From the NCBI RefSeq assembly GCF_029893805.1, contig NZ_JARXYP010000002.1:6820001-6884000 (forward strand): DNA of 64,000 bases, in the 5' to 3' direction. The notes beneath the pieces were generated by a model. That model saw only the letters and a list, made by a program, of their open reading frames with translations. It was not told the origin of the DNA and searched no databases. The translations under genes were made by a program, and so were the position numbers. This document shows, piece by piece, positions 1 through 7,186 of this stretch. The DNA comes from Streptomyces sp. SAI-135 (GTDB lineage Bacteria; Actinomycetota; Actinomycetes; Streptomycetales; Streptomycetaceae). How positions within the stretch are numbered: the first letter of the stretch is position 1; every line of letters begins with the position of its first letter.

Positions 1-315
1 TACGTCACCGAGGTCCGCACCCACCAGGCCGAGGTGGCCGCGAAGCTGATCCCCCTGCTGCGCGACATCCGCCGCGGCGGCTCGGCGGCGGTCGACCTGT
101 GCGACCTGGCCGCGGGCCGCCTGGACGGCTACTACGAGCGAGGCCTGAACGCCTGGGACTACGCGGCCGGCGACCTCATCGCCCGGGAAGCGGGCGCCCT
201 CACCGGTGGGCGGCCCGGAGAGCGCCCGAACCCCGCCCTCACCGTGGCCGGCACCCCGGGGGTCTTCGAGCCCCTCCAGCGGCTCCTGGAGGACTTCGGC
301 GCCTGGCACGACTGA
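1..315 (+). CDS. Inositol monophosphatase family protein, C-terminal part
   Basis: The reading frame is open from the first base, so the gene starts left of the window; 104 residues remain. The remnant matches the C-terminal half of the inositol-monophosphatase fold: an AAVDLCDLAAGRLDGYYE segment followed by NAWDYAAGDLIAREAG, where the W-D of NAWD is the last metal-binding aspartate of the family. Such enzymes hydrolyse inositol-1-phosphate or related sugar phosphates with Mg2+. The substrate cannot be told from this part; histidinol-phosphate or fructose-1,6-bisphosphate are alternatives in this family. A strong hairpin follows 48 bases after the stop. Confidence 0.85.
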   Translation, partial: YVTEVRTHQAEVAAKLIPLLRDIRRGGSAAVDLCDLAAGRLDGYYERGLNAWDYAAGDLIAREAGALTGGRPGERPNPALTVAGTPGVFEPLQRLLEDFGAWHD

Positions 316-363
316 CGGGCCGACTCCGGGCGAACACGAGGTGAACGAGCCCGGACAGCGACG

Positions 364-402
364 CAGCGGGCCCCCGGCGCTGGATTCGCCGGGGGCCCGC
401 TG
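364..402. terminator. Bidirectional terminator-like hairpin
   Basis: A 16-bp perfect stem begins CAGCGGGCCCCCGGCG, has a 7-base loop, and its other arm ends at 402. It lies between two convergent genes (the phosphatase on + and the small ORF on -). There is no U-tract, which is usual for Streptomyces. Confidence 0.75.
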
Positions 403-426
403 TCGTGCCGCGAAGCCGATCAGACG

Positions 427-591
427 CTAGGCGCTGACCTCCACACCGTGTTCGGCCGCGAGGCGGCGCAGGTCGTCGAGCTCGCCCTGCTCCACCTCGA
501 CGAGGAAGTCGTCGCCCTCGTCCCGGGCCCGCGTCAGGTCGGTCTCGGTCGCCCTTATGCGCTGCAGAAGTCCTGCGGTGAATGCGTCCAT
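427..591 (-). CDS. Small conserved acidic protein, 54 aa
   Basis: The start is the ATG at 591, because a GAGGGGG ribosome-binding site sits 6 bases upstream of it; the frame stays open further upstream but without codon-like composition. The product (MDAFTAGLLQRIRATETDLT...) is acidic, predicted mostly helical, with no cysteines and no membrane segment. A similar small ORF is, as I recall, found next to cutR in other Streptomyces. No function is known to me. It is divergent from cutR across about 416 bp. Confidence 0.7.
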   Translation of the reverse strand: MDAFTAGLLQRIRATETDLTRARDEGDDFLVEVEQGELDDLRRLAAEHGVEVSA

Positions 592-1007
592 GCTGCGCCC
601 CCTCGTCCTGGGTCGTGAGTCGGTGGCACGGGGGTGTGCCGATCGGAAGGGGCGATCACGTCTCTTGCGGGTGCCCAGCGCTGCCCAGGCCGGGCGGCGA
701 CGGTGCCGGACACCCACGCCCGCTCTGCGAAAGCGCGGACAGTGCCGTGCCGCATGGTGGTACGGCACATGCAGAGCGTGATCGCGGGGTGTAAAGCCGT
801 CCTCCCCCCGCTCCCTCCAACGGAAACCTCAACCGCGCGAGAAAATCCCGCATTCCCGCTCACGCACTCGTCTTTCAGCTGTCCCTCACCCGCCTTACAG
901 CCGACTTATGGCCGAAAAGGGCAGGATGGAGGCCAACACTCACCCGGATCCCTGCCCGCGCGTGCCCGAAGCGCGCTACGCGGGTGGACACAGGAAGGAC
1001 AAGCGAC
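592..1007. promoter_or_regulatory. Intergenic region between small ORF and cutR
   Basis: About 416 bp without a convincing gene; open frames here have no good start or codon bias. It must hold the divergent promoters of the 54-aa ORF and of cutRS. I see no strong palindrome in it. Confidence 0.4.
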
Positions 1008-1661
1008 GTGCGCGTACTCGTCGTCGAGGACGAGCAACTGCTCGCCGATGCGGTGGCCACCGGACTTCGCCGGGAGGCCATGGCCGTCGACGTCGTGTAC
1101 GACGGTGCGGCCGCTCTGGAACGCATCGGCGTCAACGACTACGACGTGGTGGTCCTCGACCGCGACCTGCCCCTGGTCCACGGCGACGACGTCTGCCGCA
1201 AGATCGTCGAGCTCGGCATGCCCACGCGCGTGCTGATGCTCACGGCCTCCGGCGACGTCAGCGACCGCGTCGAGGGTCTGGAGATCGGCGCCGACGACTA
1301 TCTGCCCAAGCCCTTCGCCTTCAGCGAGCTGACGGCACGCGTGCGTGCCCTCGGCCGGCGCACCAGCGTGCCGCTGCCGCCCGTCCTGGAGCGCGCCGGG
1401 ATCAAGCTCGACCCCAACCGCCGCGAGGTGTTCCGCGACGGCAAGGAGGTCCAGCTCGCCCCCAAGGAGTTCGCCGTCCTGGAGGTGCTGATGCGCTCCG
1501 AGGGCGCCGTCGTCTCCGCGGAGCAGCTCCTGGAGAAGGCGTGGGACGAGAACACCGACCCCTTCACCAACGTCGTGCGCGTGACCGTGATGACGCTGCG
1601 CCGCAAGCTGGGCGAACCCCCGGTGATCGTCACGGTCCCCGGCTCGGGCTACCGGATCTGA
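1008..1661 (+). CDS. cutR: Response regulator CutR (OmpR family)
   Basis: This 217-aa response regulator has an N-terminal receiver domain (acidic pair E7-D8, phospho-acceptor D51 in VVVLDRDLP, T79, K101) and a C-terminal OmpR-type winged helix (about 125-217). The GTG at 1008 is preferred since AGGAAGGA lies 8 bases upstream; it gives the usual CutR length. CutR pairs with CutS and, from published work on Streptomyces, represses antibiotic production and controls genes of secretion stress. The kinase gene starts 5 bases after the stop, so the two are co-transcribed. Assignment to CutR rests on sequence resemblance and on the neighbours (IMPase upstream, DUF4193 and dut downstream). Confidence 0.9.
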   Translation: MRVLVVEDEQLLADAVATGLRREAMAVDVVYDGAAALERIGVNDYDVVVLDRDLPLVHGDDVCRKIVELGMPTRVLMLTASGDVSDRVEGLEIGADDYLPKPFAFSELTARVRALGRRTSVPLPPVLERAGIKLDPNRREVFRDGKEVQLAPKEFAVLEVLMRSEGAVVSAEQLLEKAWDENTDPFTNVVRVTVMTLRRKLGEPPVIVTVPGSGYRI

Positions 1662-1666
1662 TACCC

Positions 1667-2902
1667 GTGGCCTCGTCTCCCGCGCCTCCCCAGGCGCCCC
1701 CGAAGCCCACCTGGGACCCCCGCAGGCCGGCCCCGCCGCTGCCGTGGCTGCGCCCGACCATCCGCATAAGGCTCACGCTGCTGTACGGCGGCATGTTCCT
1801 GATCGCGGGCATCCTGCTGCTGTCGATCATCTATCTGATCGCCGCCCAGGCGCTCAACGTCGGCAGTGAGCTCCCCTTCAAGATCACCGCGGGCAGCGTC
1901 GCCAGCGACATCTGCAACCTGCCCTCGAACGTCTCGCCCGACGTCATGAACAAGGCCATGGACAGCTGCGTCAACGACCAGCGCCAGCACGCCCTGGACA
2001 GCCTCCTCAGCCGCTCGCTGCTGGCCCTGCTCGGCCTCGCGATCATCGCCTTCGCCTTCGGCTACGCCATGGCGGGACGCGTCCTGTCCCCGCTGGGCCG
2101 GATCCTGCGCACCGCGCGCGCGGTGGCCGGCTCCGACCTGTCCCGCCGTATCGAGCTGGACGGACCGGACGACGAGCTCAAGGAGCTGGCCGACACCTTC
2201 GACGACATGCTGGAGCGCCTGGAGCGGGCCTTCACGGCCCAGCAGCGTTTCGTCGGCAACGCCTCGCACGAGCTGCGGACACCGCTGGCGATCAACCGCA
2301 CGCTCCTGGAGGTGCACCTGTCCGATCCGGGTGCCCCGGTGGAGCTCCAGCAGCTCGGCAAGACCCTGCTGGCCACCAACGAGCGCAGTGAACAGCTCGT
2401 GGAGGGCCTGCTGCTGCTCGCCCGCAGCGACAACCAGATCGTCGAGCGCAAGCCCGTGGACCTCGCCGAGGTCGCCGAGCAGGCCGTGGACCAGGTGCAC
2501 GGCGAGGCGGAGGCCAAGGGCGTGGCGATCCGCGGCGAGCAGAAGTCGGCGGTCGTCCAGGGCAACGGCGTCCTGCTGGAGCGGATCGCCCTGAATCTCG
2601 TGCAGAACGCCGTGCGCTACAACGTGCCCGAGGGCGGCTGGGTCGAGGTCACCACGGACGTCCAGCACGGCCAGGCCGTGCTCACGGTGACCAACACCGG
2701 CCCCGTCGTCCCGGCGTACGAGGTGGACGACCTCTTCGAGCCCTTCAAGCGGCTGCGCGGTGCCGACCGCACCGGCAGCGACAAGGGCGTCGGTCTCGGC
2801 CTGTCCATCGTGCGGTCCGTGGCGCGGGCGCACGGCGGGCACATCACGGCTCAGCCGCGCGAAGGGGGTGGGCTCGTGATGCGAGTCACCCTTCCGGTCT
2901 GA
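1667..2902 (+). CDS. cutS: Sensor histidine kinase CutS
   Basis: This 411-aa kinase starts at GTG 1667, directly after cutR. It has a Pro-rich cytoplasmic N terminus, TM1 about residues 36-58, an extracellular loop of about 55 residues, TM2 about 114-135, a HAMP linker, a HisKA domain with phospho-His 201 (NASHELRTPL), and an ATPase domain with N-box NLVQNAVRYN and G-box GVGLGLSIVRS. The loop holds two cysteines, at about 83 (DICNLP) and 101 (DSCVND). A redox-sensitive pair in this loop has been proposed as the way CutS senses extracytoplasmic oxidation or folding stress. Both are present here. Confidence 0.9.
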   Translation: MASSPAPPQAPPKPTWDPRRPAPPLPWLRPTIRIRLTLLYGGMFLIAGILLLSIIYLIAAQALNVGSELPFKITAGSVASDICNLPSNVSPDVMNKAMDSCVNDQRQHALDSLLSRSLLALLGLAIIAFAFGYAMAGRVLSPLGRILRTARAVAGSDLSRRIELDGPDDELKELADTFDDMLERLERAFTAQQRFVGNASHELRTPLAINRTLLEVHLSDPGAPVELQQLGKTLLATNERSEQLVEGLLLLARSDNQIVERKPVDLAEVAEQAVDQVHGEAEAKGVAIRGEQKSAVVQGNGVLLERIALNLVQNAVRYNVPEGGWVEVTTDVQHGQAVLTVTNTGPVVPAYEVDDLFEPFKRLRGADRTGSDKGVGLGLSIVRSVARAHGGHITAQPREGGGLVMRVTLPV

Positions 2903-3307
2903 GATCATGGCCCCCGCACCGGGATCGGTACACAGGGATGTTCGCTTTGCGCGGAATTTTCGGGGCATTCGGAGGACTTCCCCCTGTGTGATCGATCACA
3001 AGGGAGAATTTCCAGCCATCCACTCTCCGTGATCATGCACCCTGTCGGAAAGCCGGGAAAATCCGGGTTTTCAGGGGTCCTGATCACGGGAAGTACACGG
3101 TGAGACGCCTTTGAAGTGCGGGATTCGGACCGTGTACGGTCCCGATCGCCATCCAACCCGATCACTCAAGAGGAGTCCGGTTGGGTGTCGATTGAGTAAC
3201 AGACCTTGATGTGAGGCAAAATCTCCGCCTCGGGTCGGGCACAAGTCCGGCCTCTCACGCGTTACGTGCGCTGGAGACACCGCAGACACCCAGAGGGGGA
3301 GAGCGAC
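2903..3307. promoter_or_regulatory. Intergenic region with several inverted repeats upstream of the DUF4193 gene
   Basis: About 405 bp without a supported gene. It holds three small inverted repeats: TGTGATCGATCACA at 2987-3000 (perfect 14-mer), GAAAATCCGGGTTTTC at 3057-3072, and GGACCGTGTACGGTCC at 3127-3142. The first resembles a CRP-like site with a spacer two bases short. These may be operators or the terminator of cutS; none can be assigned. Confidence 0.5.
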
Positions 3308-3604
3308 ATGGCAACGGATTACGACACCCCACGCAAGACCGACGACGACGTCGACTCGGACAGCCTTGAAGAGCTCAAGGCGCGTAGGAACGACAAGTCG
3401 ACCTCCGCAGTGGACGTCGACGAGTTCGAGGCCGCCGAAGGCCTGGAACTGCCCGGAGCGGACCTCTCGAACGAAGAGCTGGCCGTCCGGGTGCTGCCCA
3501 AGCAGCAGGACGAGTTCACCTGCATGAGCTGCTTCCTGGTGCACCACCGCAGCCAGCTGGCCCGCGAGAAGAACGGCCAGCCGATCTGCCGCGACTGCGA
3601 CTGA
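3308..3604 (+). CDS. DUF4193 family zinc-ribbon-like protein, 98 aa
   Basis: The start is ATG 3308, behind an AGAGGGGGAG ribosome-binding site. The N-terminal two thirds are acidic (MATDYDTPRKTDDDVDSDS...). The C-terminal 30 residues carry two Cys pairs, CMSC and CRDC, separated by a histidine-containing segment, as expected for a single zinc ribbon. This is the DUF4193 family, conserved in actinobacteria; some relatives are annotated as possible dUTPase-linked proteins, but no reaction is established. The gene is not translationally coupled to its neighbours. Confidence 0.85.
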   Translation: MATDYDTPRKTDDDVDSDSLEELKARRNDKSTSAVDVDEFEAAEGLELPGADLSNEELAVRVLPKQQDEFTCMSCFLVHHRSQLAREKNGQPICRDCD

Positions 3605-3617
3605 GGGCGGGTCGGGC

Positions 3618-4550
3618 ATGACTGGCTCGACCCCTCCTTGGAAGCGCCGCTCTCCCTGGCGGGGAGCGGACCAGGGGCCGTCCGTCGGTCCCCAGCACAC
3701 GCGTGACGACGAGCGGGGCTCTTCCGGACCGGGAGCCTCGCTCGAACCGGTGGCCGACCGGGCCGACCTCCCGGTGCAGGCCGGTCCGGCCAGGACGCCC
3801 GCTCCCGTCGCCGGACCGGGGGTCCCCCCGCTCGAGCGAAGCCGAGAGTGGGGGAGGGTGGCGGCGATCCGGGACAAGGCCCGGGAAGGGGTCCGCAAGA
3901 GCGGCAGCCGGGCCAGAGCGGGCCTGGCGTACCTCGCCGACCGGATCATCGAGATAGCCCCGCGTATCCCCGTACGGGACCTCGCGACCCTCCGCCGCCA
4001 GTTCCCCGGTCTCGGACCCGAGGAGATCGCGGACAAGCTCGTCGCGGGCGCCGCGAGCGCCACGGCGACGGTCGGGGCGGGGGTGGGTGCGGCGGCGATG
4101 CTTCCCGTGCCGCCGGCGATGCCGACCGAACTGGCCGCCGAGATCACCGGCGTGGCCGTGATCGAGCTGAAGCTGATCGCCGAACTCCACGAGCTCTACG
4201 GCGTACGGCCGCCCGGCAACCTCAAGGAGCGCAGCACCGCGTATCTGAACTCCTGGTCGGGAGAGCGCGGGATCGACGTGAAGAAGCCGTCGACGGTGAG
4301 CGGCGCGCTCAACAGCCCGATGAAGCAGCAGTTGCGGCAGCAGATCATGAAGCGGATGATCCGGGACCTGCCGAACCTCATGCCGTTCCTGGTCGGCGCC
4401 GCCGTCGGTGCGGTCATGAACCGCAGGGACACCAGAAGGCTCGCCGACCGGATCCGCAAGGACCTGCGCAAGGCCCAGGTGCCCTGGGAGCGGCTCCCCG
4501 CGCTGCCGGCCCTGGAGGTTCCGGCGAACCCGCTGGAGCTGGAGAAGTAA
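3618..4550 (+). CDS. Hypothetical protein with EcsC-like helical core, 310 aa
   Basis: The ATG at 3618 lies 13 bases after the DUF4193 stop. The first 80 residues are Pro/Arg/Gly-rich and look disordered. The conserved part starts near residue 90 (AIRDKAREGVRKSGSRA), runs through an Ala/Gly-rich amphipathic segment (GAASATATVGAGVGAAAM) and a PAMPTELAAEITGVAVIELK motif, then another short hydrophobic Gly/Ala stretch (MPFLVGAAVGAVMN). This pattern recalls EcsC-like peripheral membrane proteins of Streptomyces. Function is unknown. A dispersed palindrome (3818-3857) is embedded in frame near residue 70, so the N-terminal region has grown or changed through that element; the true start could also lie at the GTG near 3858. 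Confidence 0.65.
   Translation: MTGSTPPWKRRSPWRGADQGPSVGPQHTRDDERGSSGPGASLEPVADRADLPVQAGPARTPAPVAGPGVPPLERSREWGRVAAIRDKAREGVRKSGSRARAGLAYLADRIIEIAPRIPVRDLATLRRQFPGLGPEEIADKLVAGAASATATVGAGVGAAAMLPVPPAMPTELAAEITGVAVIELKLIAELHELYGVRPPGNLKERSTAYLNSWSGERGIDVKKPSTVSGALNSPMKQQLRQQIMKRMIRDLPNLMPFLVGAAVGAVMNRRDTRRLADRIRKDLRKAQVPWERLPALPALEVPANPLELEK
3818..3857. repeat. Dispersed palindromic repeat embedded in an ORF
   Basis: The segment has C-rich and G-rich outer arms (CCCCCC ... GTGGGGGAG) around an inner CTCG-AGCGAAGC-CGAG hairpin. I recall near-identical copies scattered through many Streptomyces genomes, mostly intergenic. Here it is translated as GVPPLERSREWGRV inside the hypothetical protein. 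Only one copy was noticed in this window. Confidence 0.6.
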
Positions 4551-4613
4551 GACTTCCGTGAGAAGTCCGGGCCTCGCCTGCCGGTCGGCCGGGTGAAGCC
4601 CTGTACGAACGTT

Positions 4614-5078
4614 CTAGGCGGCAGCCGTGCGAGCCGTCCTCAGCGCCTCGGCCAGCCGCTCCGGCTCCCGCGTCGACAGGTAGAGGTACGGCGTGGGGTC
4701 GGCCGGGTCGACGACCTCCACCTTCAGCGCCCTCGGGATGTAGGCGCGCAGCAGCAGGAAGGCGCGGGTGTCGGCCTTGTACGTCCGCCAGGCCCGGGCC
4801 TCCTCCGGGTCGAGGATCTCCGCCTCGCCCAGCGCCGACACCGGGATCTTCGCCTCGCCCGCGATCAGTGAGTCGCCCACGATCCGGATGCGCAGCGAGC
4901 CGTAGGAGCTCGCCACGACCGCGGCCGCGGCGGTGCCGCCGACCAGGCCGCCGAGCAGCGGAAGCGTGCCGAAGGGGAGCAGGATCAGCGCGAAGGAGAC
5001 CCCGACCAGGAAGGAGATCAGCCACCAGGAGCGGGGCGCGGTGAGACGTTCGTCGTACGGGACGGCGGAGGGCTGCAT
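4614..5078 (-). CDS. DUF3093 family membrane protein, 154 aa
   Basis: The protein opens with YDERLTAPRSWW, a typical DUF3093 N terminus, followed by two membrane helices (about 21-38 and 41-60) and a soluble C-terminal domain with the RAFLLLRAYIPRALKVEV segment. The family is common in Streptomyces and has no known function. It is divergent from the thioesterase gene, with about 58 bp between the starts, and convergent with the EcsC-like ORF. A short GACTTC-GAAGTC hairpin at 4551-4567 lies in the convergent gap. Confidence 0.85.
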   Translation of the reverse strand: MQPSAVPYDERLTAPRSWWLISFLVGVSFALILLPFGTLPLLGGLVGGTAAAAVVASSYGSLRIRIVGDSLIAGEAKIPVSALGEAEILDPEEARAWRTYKADTRAFLLLRAYIPRALKVEVVDPADPTPYLYLSTREPERLAEALRTARTAAA

Positions 5079-5136
5079 GAAACCAAGCTTGGCACGGTGT
5101 CCTGATACTCCCGACGCGCGGGTAAGGTCTGCGCCT

Positions 5137-5721
5137 GTGAGTGGTACTTCCCCGGCTCTCCAGCCTCCCGCCGACGCGACGCAACCCGTGCGACACCCGG
5201 ACGCCCCCGCGCCCGGTGAGCTGCTCGGTGCGCACTACGGCCAGTGTTTCGGCTGTGGCGGCGAGCAGCCCCACGGACTGCACCTGGAGGCACGGGCCGG
5301 CGAGGGGGTCTCGGTGACCGCCGAGTTCACCGTGCGCCCCGCCCATCAGGGTGCTCCCGGCCTCGCGCACGGCGGTGTGCTCGCGACCGCCCTCGACGAG
5401 ACCCTGGGCTCGCTCAACTGGCTGCTGCGCACGATCGCCGTGACCGGACGCCTGGAGACCGACTTCGTACGGCCGGTGCCCGTCGGCACGGTGCTGTACC
5501 TGGAGGCCGAGGTGACGGCGGTGGCCGGGCGGAAGATCTACTCGACCGCCACCGGCCGGATCGGCGGTCCCGAGGGGCCCGTCGCGGTCCGCGCGGACGC
5601 CCTGTTCGTCGAGGTCAAGGTCGACCACTTCATCGACAACGGCCGCCCGGAGGAGATCCGGGCCGCCATGGACGACCCGGACCAGGTCCGGCGTGCCCGT
5701 GCCTTCGAGGTGAACCCGTGA
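5137..5721 (+). CDS. PaaI-family acyl-CoA thioesterase, 194 aa
   Basis: The GTG at 5137 is chosen because the open frame upstream overlaps the promoter of the divergent gene. The product is a hotdog-fold thioesterase: CFGCGGEQPHGLHL near residue 38 (the FGCG-x5-GL signature of a PaaI-like subgroup), AHGGVLATALDETLG as the hotdog helix with the likely catalytic Asp/Glu, and a final strand with RADALFVEV. It should hydrolyse an acyl-CoA thioester; the substrate is unknown. Its stop overlaps the dut start (GTGA), so the two are translationally coupled. Confidence 0.8.
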   Translation: MSGTSPALQPPADATQPVRHPDAPAPGELLGAHYGQCFGCGGEQPHGLHLEARAGEGVSVTAEFTVRPAHQGAPGLAHGGVLATALDETLGSLNWLLRTIAVTGRLETDFVRPVPVGTVLYLEAEVTAVAGRKIYSTATGRIGGPEGPVAVRADALFVEVKVDHFIDNGRPEEIRAAMDDPDQVRRARAFEVNP

Positions 5722-6269
5722 GCCGTGATCCCCTGAACGTGCTGATCCGGCGCGTCGACCCCGACGTACCGCTTCCGTCGTACGCGCACCCCGGTGACGC
5801 GGGGGCCGATCTGCGGACCACCGAGAGCCGTGAACTCAAGCCCGGCGAGCGGGCCGTGCTGCCCACGGGGGTGTCTGTGGCCCTGCCGGAGGGGTACGCG
5901 GCCTTCGTGCACCCACGATCCGGTCTCGCCGCCCGCTGCGGTGTCGCTCTCGTGAATGCCCCGGGGACGGTTGATGCCGGGTACCGTGGGGAGATCAAGG
6001 TGATCGTGGTGAATCTCGACCCGCACGAGTCGGTGCGGTTCGAGCGTTTCGACCGGATCGCCCAACTCGTCGTCCAGCAGGTCGAGAGGGTCCGCTTCCA
6101 GGAGGTCGCGGAGCTTCCCGAGTCGGCGCGGGCCGAGGGGGGCTTCGGGTCCACCGGCGGTCACGCCGCCGTGGGCGACGGGGGCGATACAGGCGATGCG
6201 GCCGCCGCGGGCGGTCATACGGGTGGGAATCGATACGCTTCGGTCGTATCCGACCGGGAAGGACAGTGA
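5718..6269 (+). CDS. dut: dUTP diphosphatase
   Basis: The 183-aa enzyme hydrolyses dUTP to dUMP and pyrophosphate, keeping uracil out of DNA and supplying dUMP for thymidylate. All five trimeric dUTPase motifs are visible: HPGDAGADLRT, HPRSGLAARCGV, NAPGTVDAGYRGEIKV, FDRIAQLVV, and the P-loop-like ARAEGGFGSTGGH. After motif 5 there is an extension of about 35 residues rich in Gly and Ala, longer than the E. coli enzyme. The GTG start overlaps the thioesterase stop. The DUF3710 gene starts 1 base after its stop. Confidence 0.95.
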   Translation: MSRDPLNVLIRRVDPDVPLPSYAHPGDAGADLRTTESRELKPGERAVLPTGVSVALPEGYAAFVHPRSGLAARCGVALVNAPGTVDAGYRGEIKVIVVNLDPHESVRFERFDRIAQLVVQQVERVRFQEVAELPESARAEGGFGSTGGHAAVGDGGDTGDAAAAGGHTGGNRYASVVSDREGQ

Positions 6270-6270
6270 C

Positions 6271-7029
6271 GTGTTCGGACGTCGCAAGAAGAAGGGTGCC
6301 GCCGAGGACGCGGCCGGCGAGGCCGAGCAGGTCGTCGACAGCGTCGACACTGAGGCGGACGACGTGGAGCGCGAGCGCGTACGGCTGGAGCCGGAGCCGC
6401 GGCCCGACGGGCCCTGGGACAGCACCGAGGTGCGCGACCCCACCGAGGGCCGGGTGGACCTGGGCGGTCTCTTCGTGCCCGGCGTCGACGGCATGGAACT
6501 GCGGGTCGAGGTCGCGGGCGACGCGATCGTCGCGGCCACCGTCGTGCTGCGCGACAGCGCCATCCAGCTCCAGGCCTTCGCCGCTCCCAAGCGTGAGGGC
6601 ATCTGGGGCGAGGTGCGCGAGGAGATCGGCTCCGGCATCACGCAGCAGGGCGGCATCGTCGACGAGGTCGAGGGTCCGCTGGGCTGGGAGCTGCGTGCCC
6701 AGGTGCCGGTGCAGCTGCCGGACGGCACGGGCGGCTTCCAGGTCGTGCGGTTCGTGGGTGTGGACGGCCCGCGCTGGTTCCTGCGCGGTGTGATCTCGGG
6801 CCAGGGTGCGGTGCAGCCGCAGGCGGCCGGGCTCCTGGAGCAGATCTTCCGGGACACGGTCGTGGTCCGCGGCGAGGGCCCGATGGCGCCCCGCGACCCG
6901 ATCGTCCTCAAGCTGCCGAACGACGCCCAGATGGTCCCCGAGGGCGTCCAGCAGCAGGACGAGGGCTCCCGCTTCTCCGGCGGGATGGGCCAGCTCCAGC
7001 GCGGACCGGAGATCACCGAGGTCCGCTAG
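6271..7029 (+). CDS. DUF3710 domain-containing protein, 252 aa
   Basis: The GTG at 6271 follows the dut stop by one base. The protein begins with a basic stretch (MFGRRKKKGAAEDAAGEAEQ), then an acidic linker and a compact domain from about residue 45, including DLGGLFVPGVDGMELRVEV and VRFVGVDGPRWFLRGVISG. This is DUF3710, an actinobacterial family found next to dut in many species. Its function is unknown; the conserved linkage suggests a role in nucleotide or DNA metabolism, which is inference. Confidence 0.85.
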   Translation: MFGRRKKKGAAEDAAGEAEQVVDSVDTEADDVERERVRLEPEPRPDGPWDSTEVRDPTEGRVDLGGLFVPGVDGMELRVEVAGDAIVAATVVLRDSAIQLQAFAAPKREGIWGEVREEIGSGITQQGGIVDEVEGPLGWELRAQVPVQLPDGTGGFQVVRFVGVDGPRWFLRGVISGQGAVQPQAAGLLEQIFRDTVVVRGEGPMAPRDPIVLKLPNDAQMVPEGVQQQDEGSRFSGGMGQLQRGPEITEVR

Positions 7030-7186
7030 TCGTACGACGTCGAGGGCCGTACTCCCGGTGGGGTGCGGCCCTTTCGCATGCGCGGACCCTTGACGGCTGA
7101 TTGGTCTGTACCTACGGTCTCCGCTCAACGCCTCTGTTCATAAAGGCGCTTTCCGTTCATGTACGAGAACGAAAGGCCCCCCACGC
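7030..7186 (+). promoter_or_regulatory. Promoter of the alginate-lyase-like gene with DasR-like palindrome
   Basis: A vegetative promoter candidate reads TTGACG (7090-7095), 17-base spacer, TACGGT (7113-7118). Between and overlapping them is ATTGGTCTGTACC (about 7100-7112), which shares the GGTCT and ACC cores with the DasR/chitinase-type consensus (TGGTCTAGACCA). Confidence 0.5.

Noticed and set aside
908..1666. A plus-strand frame that runs continuously from 908 into the cutS gene, suggesting one 664-aa protein.
   Set aside because: The part before 1667 is Arg-rich out-of-frame translation of cutR; cutR and cutS are separate with their own starts.
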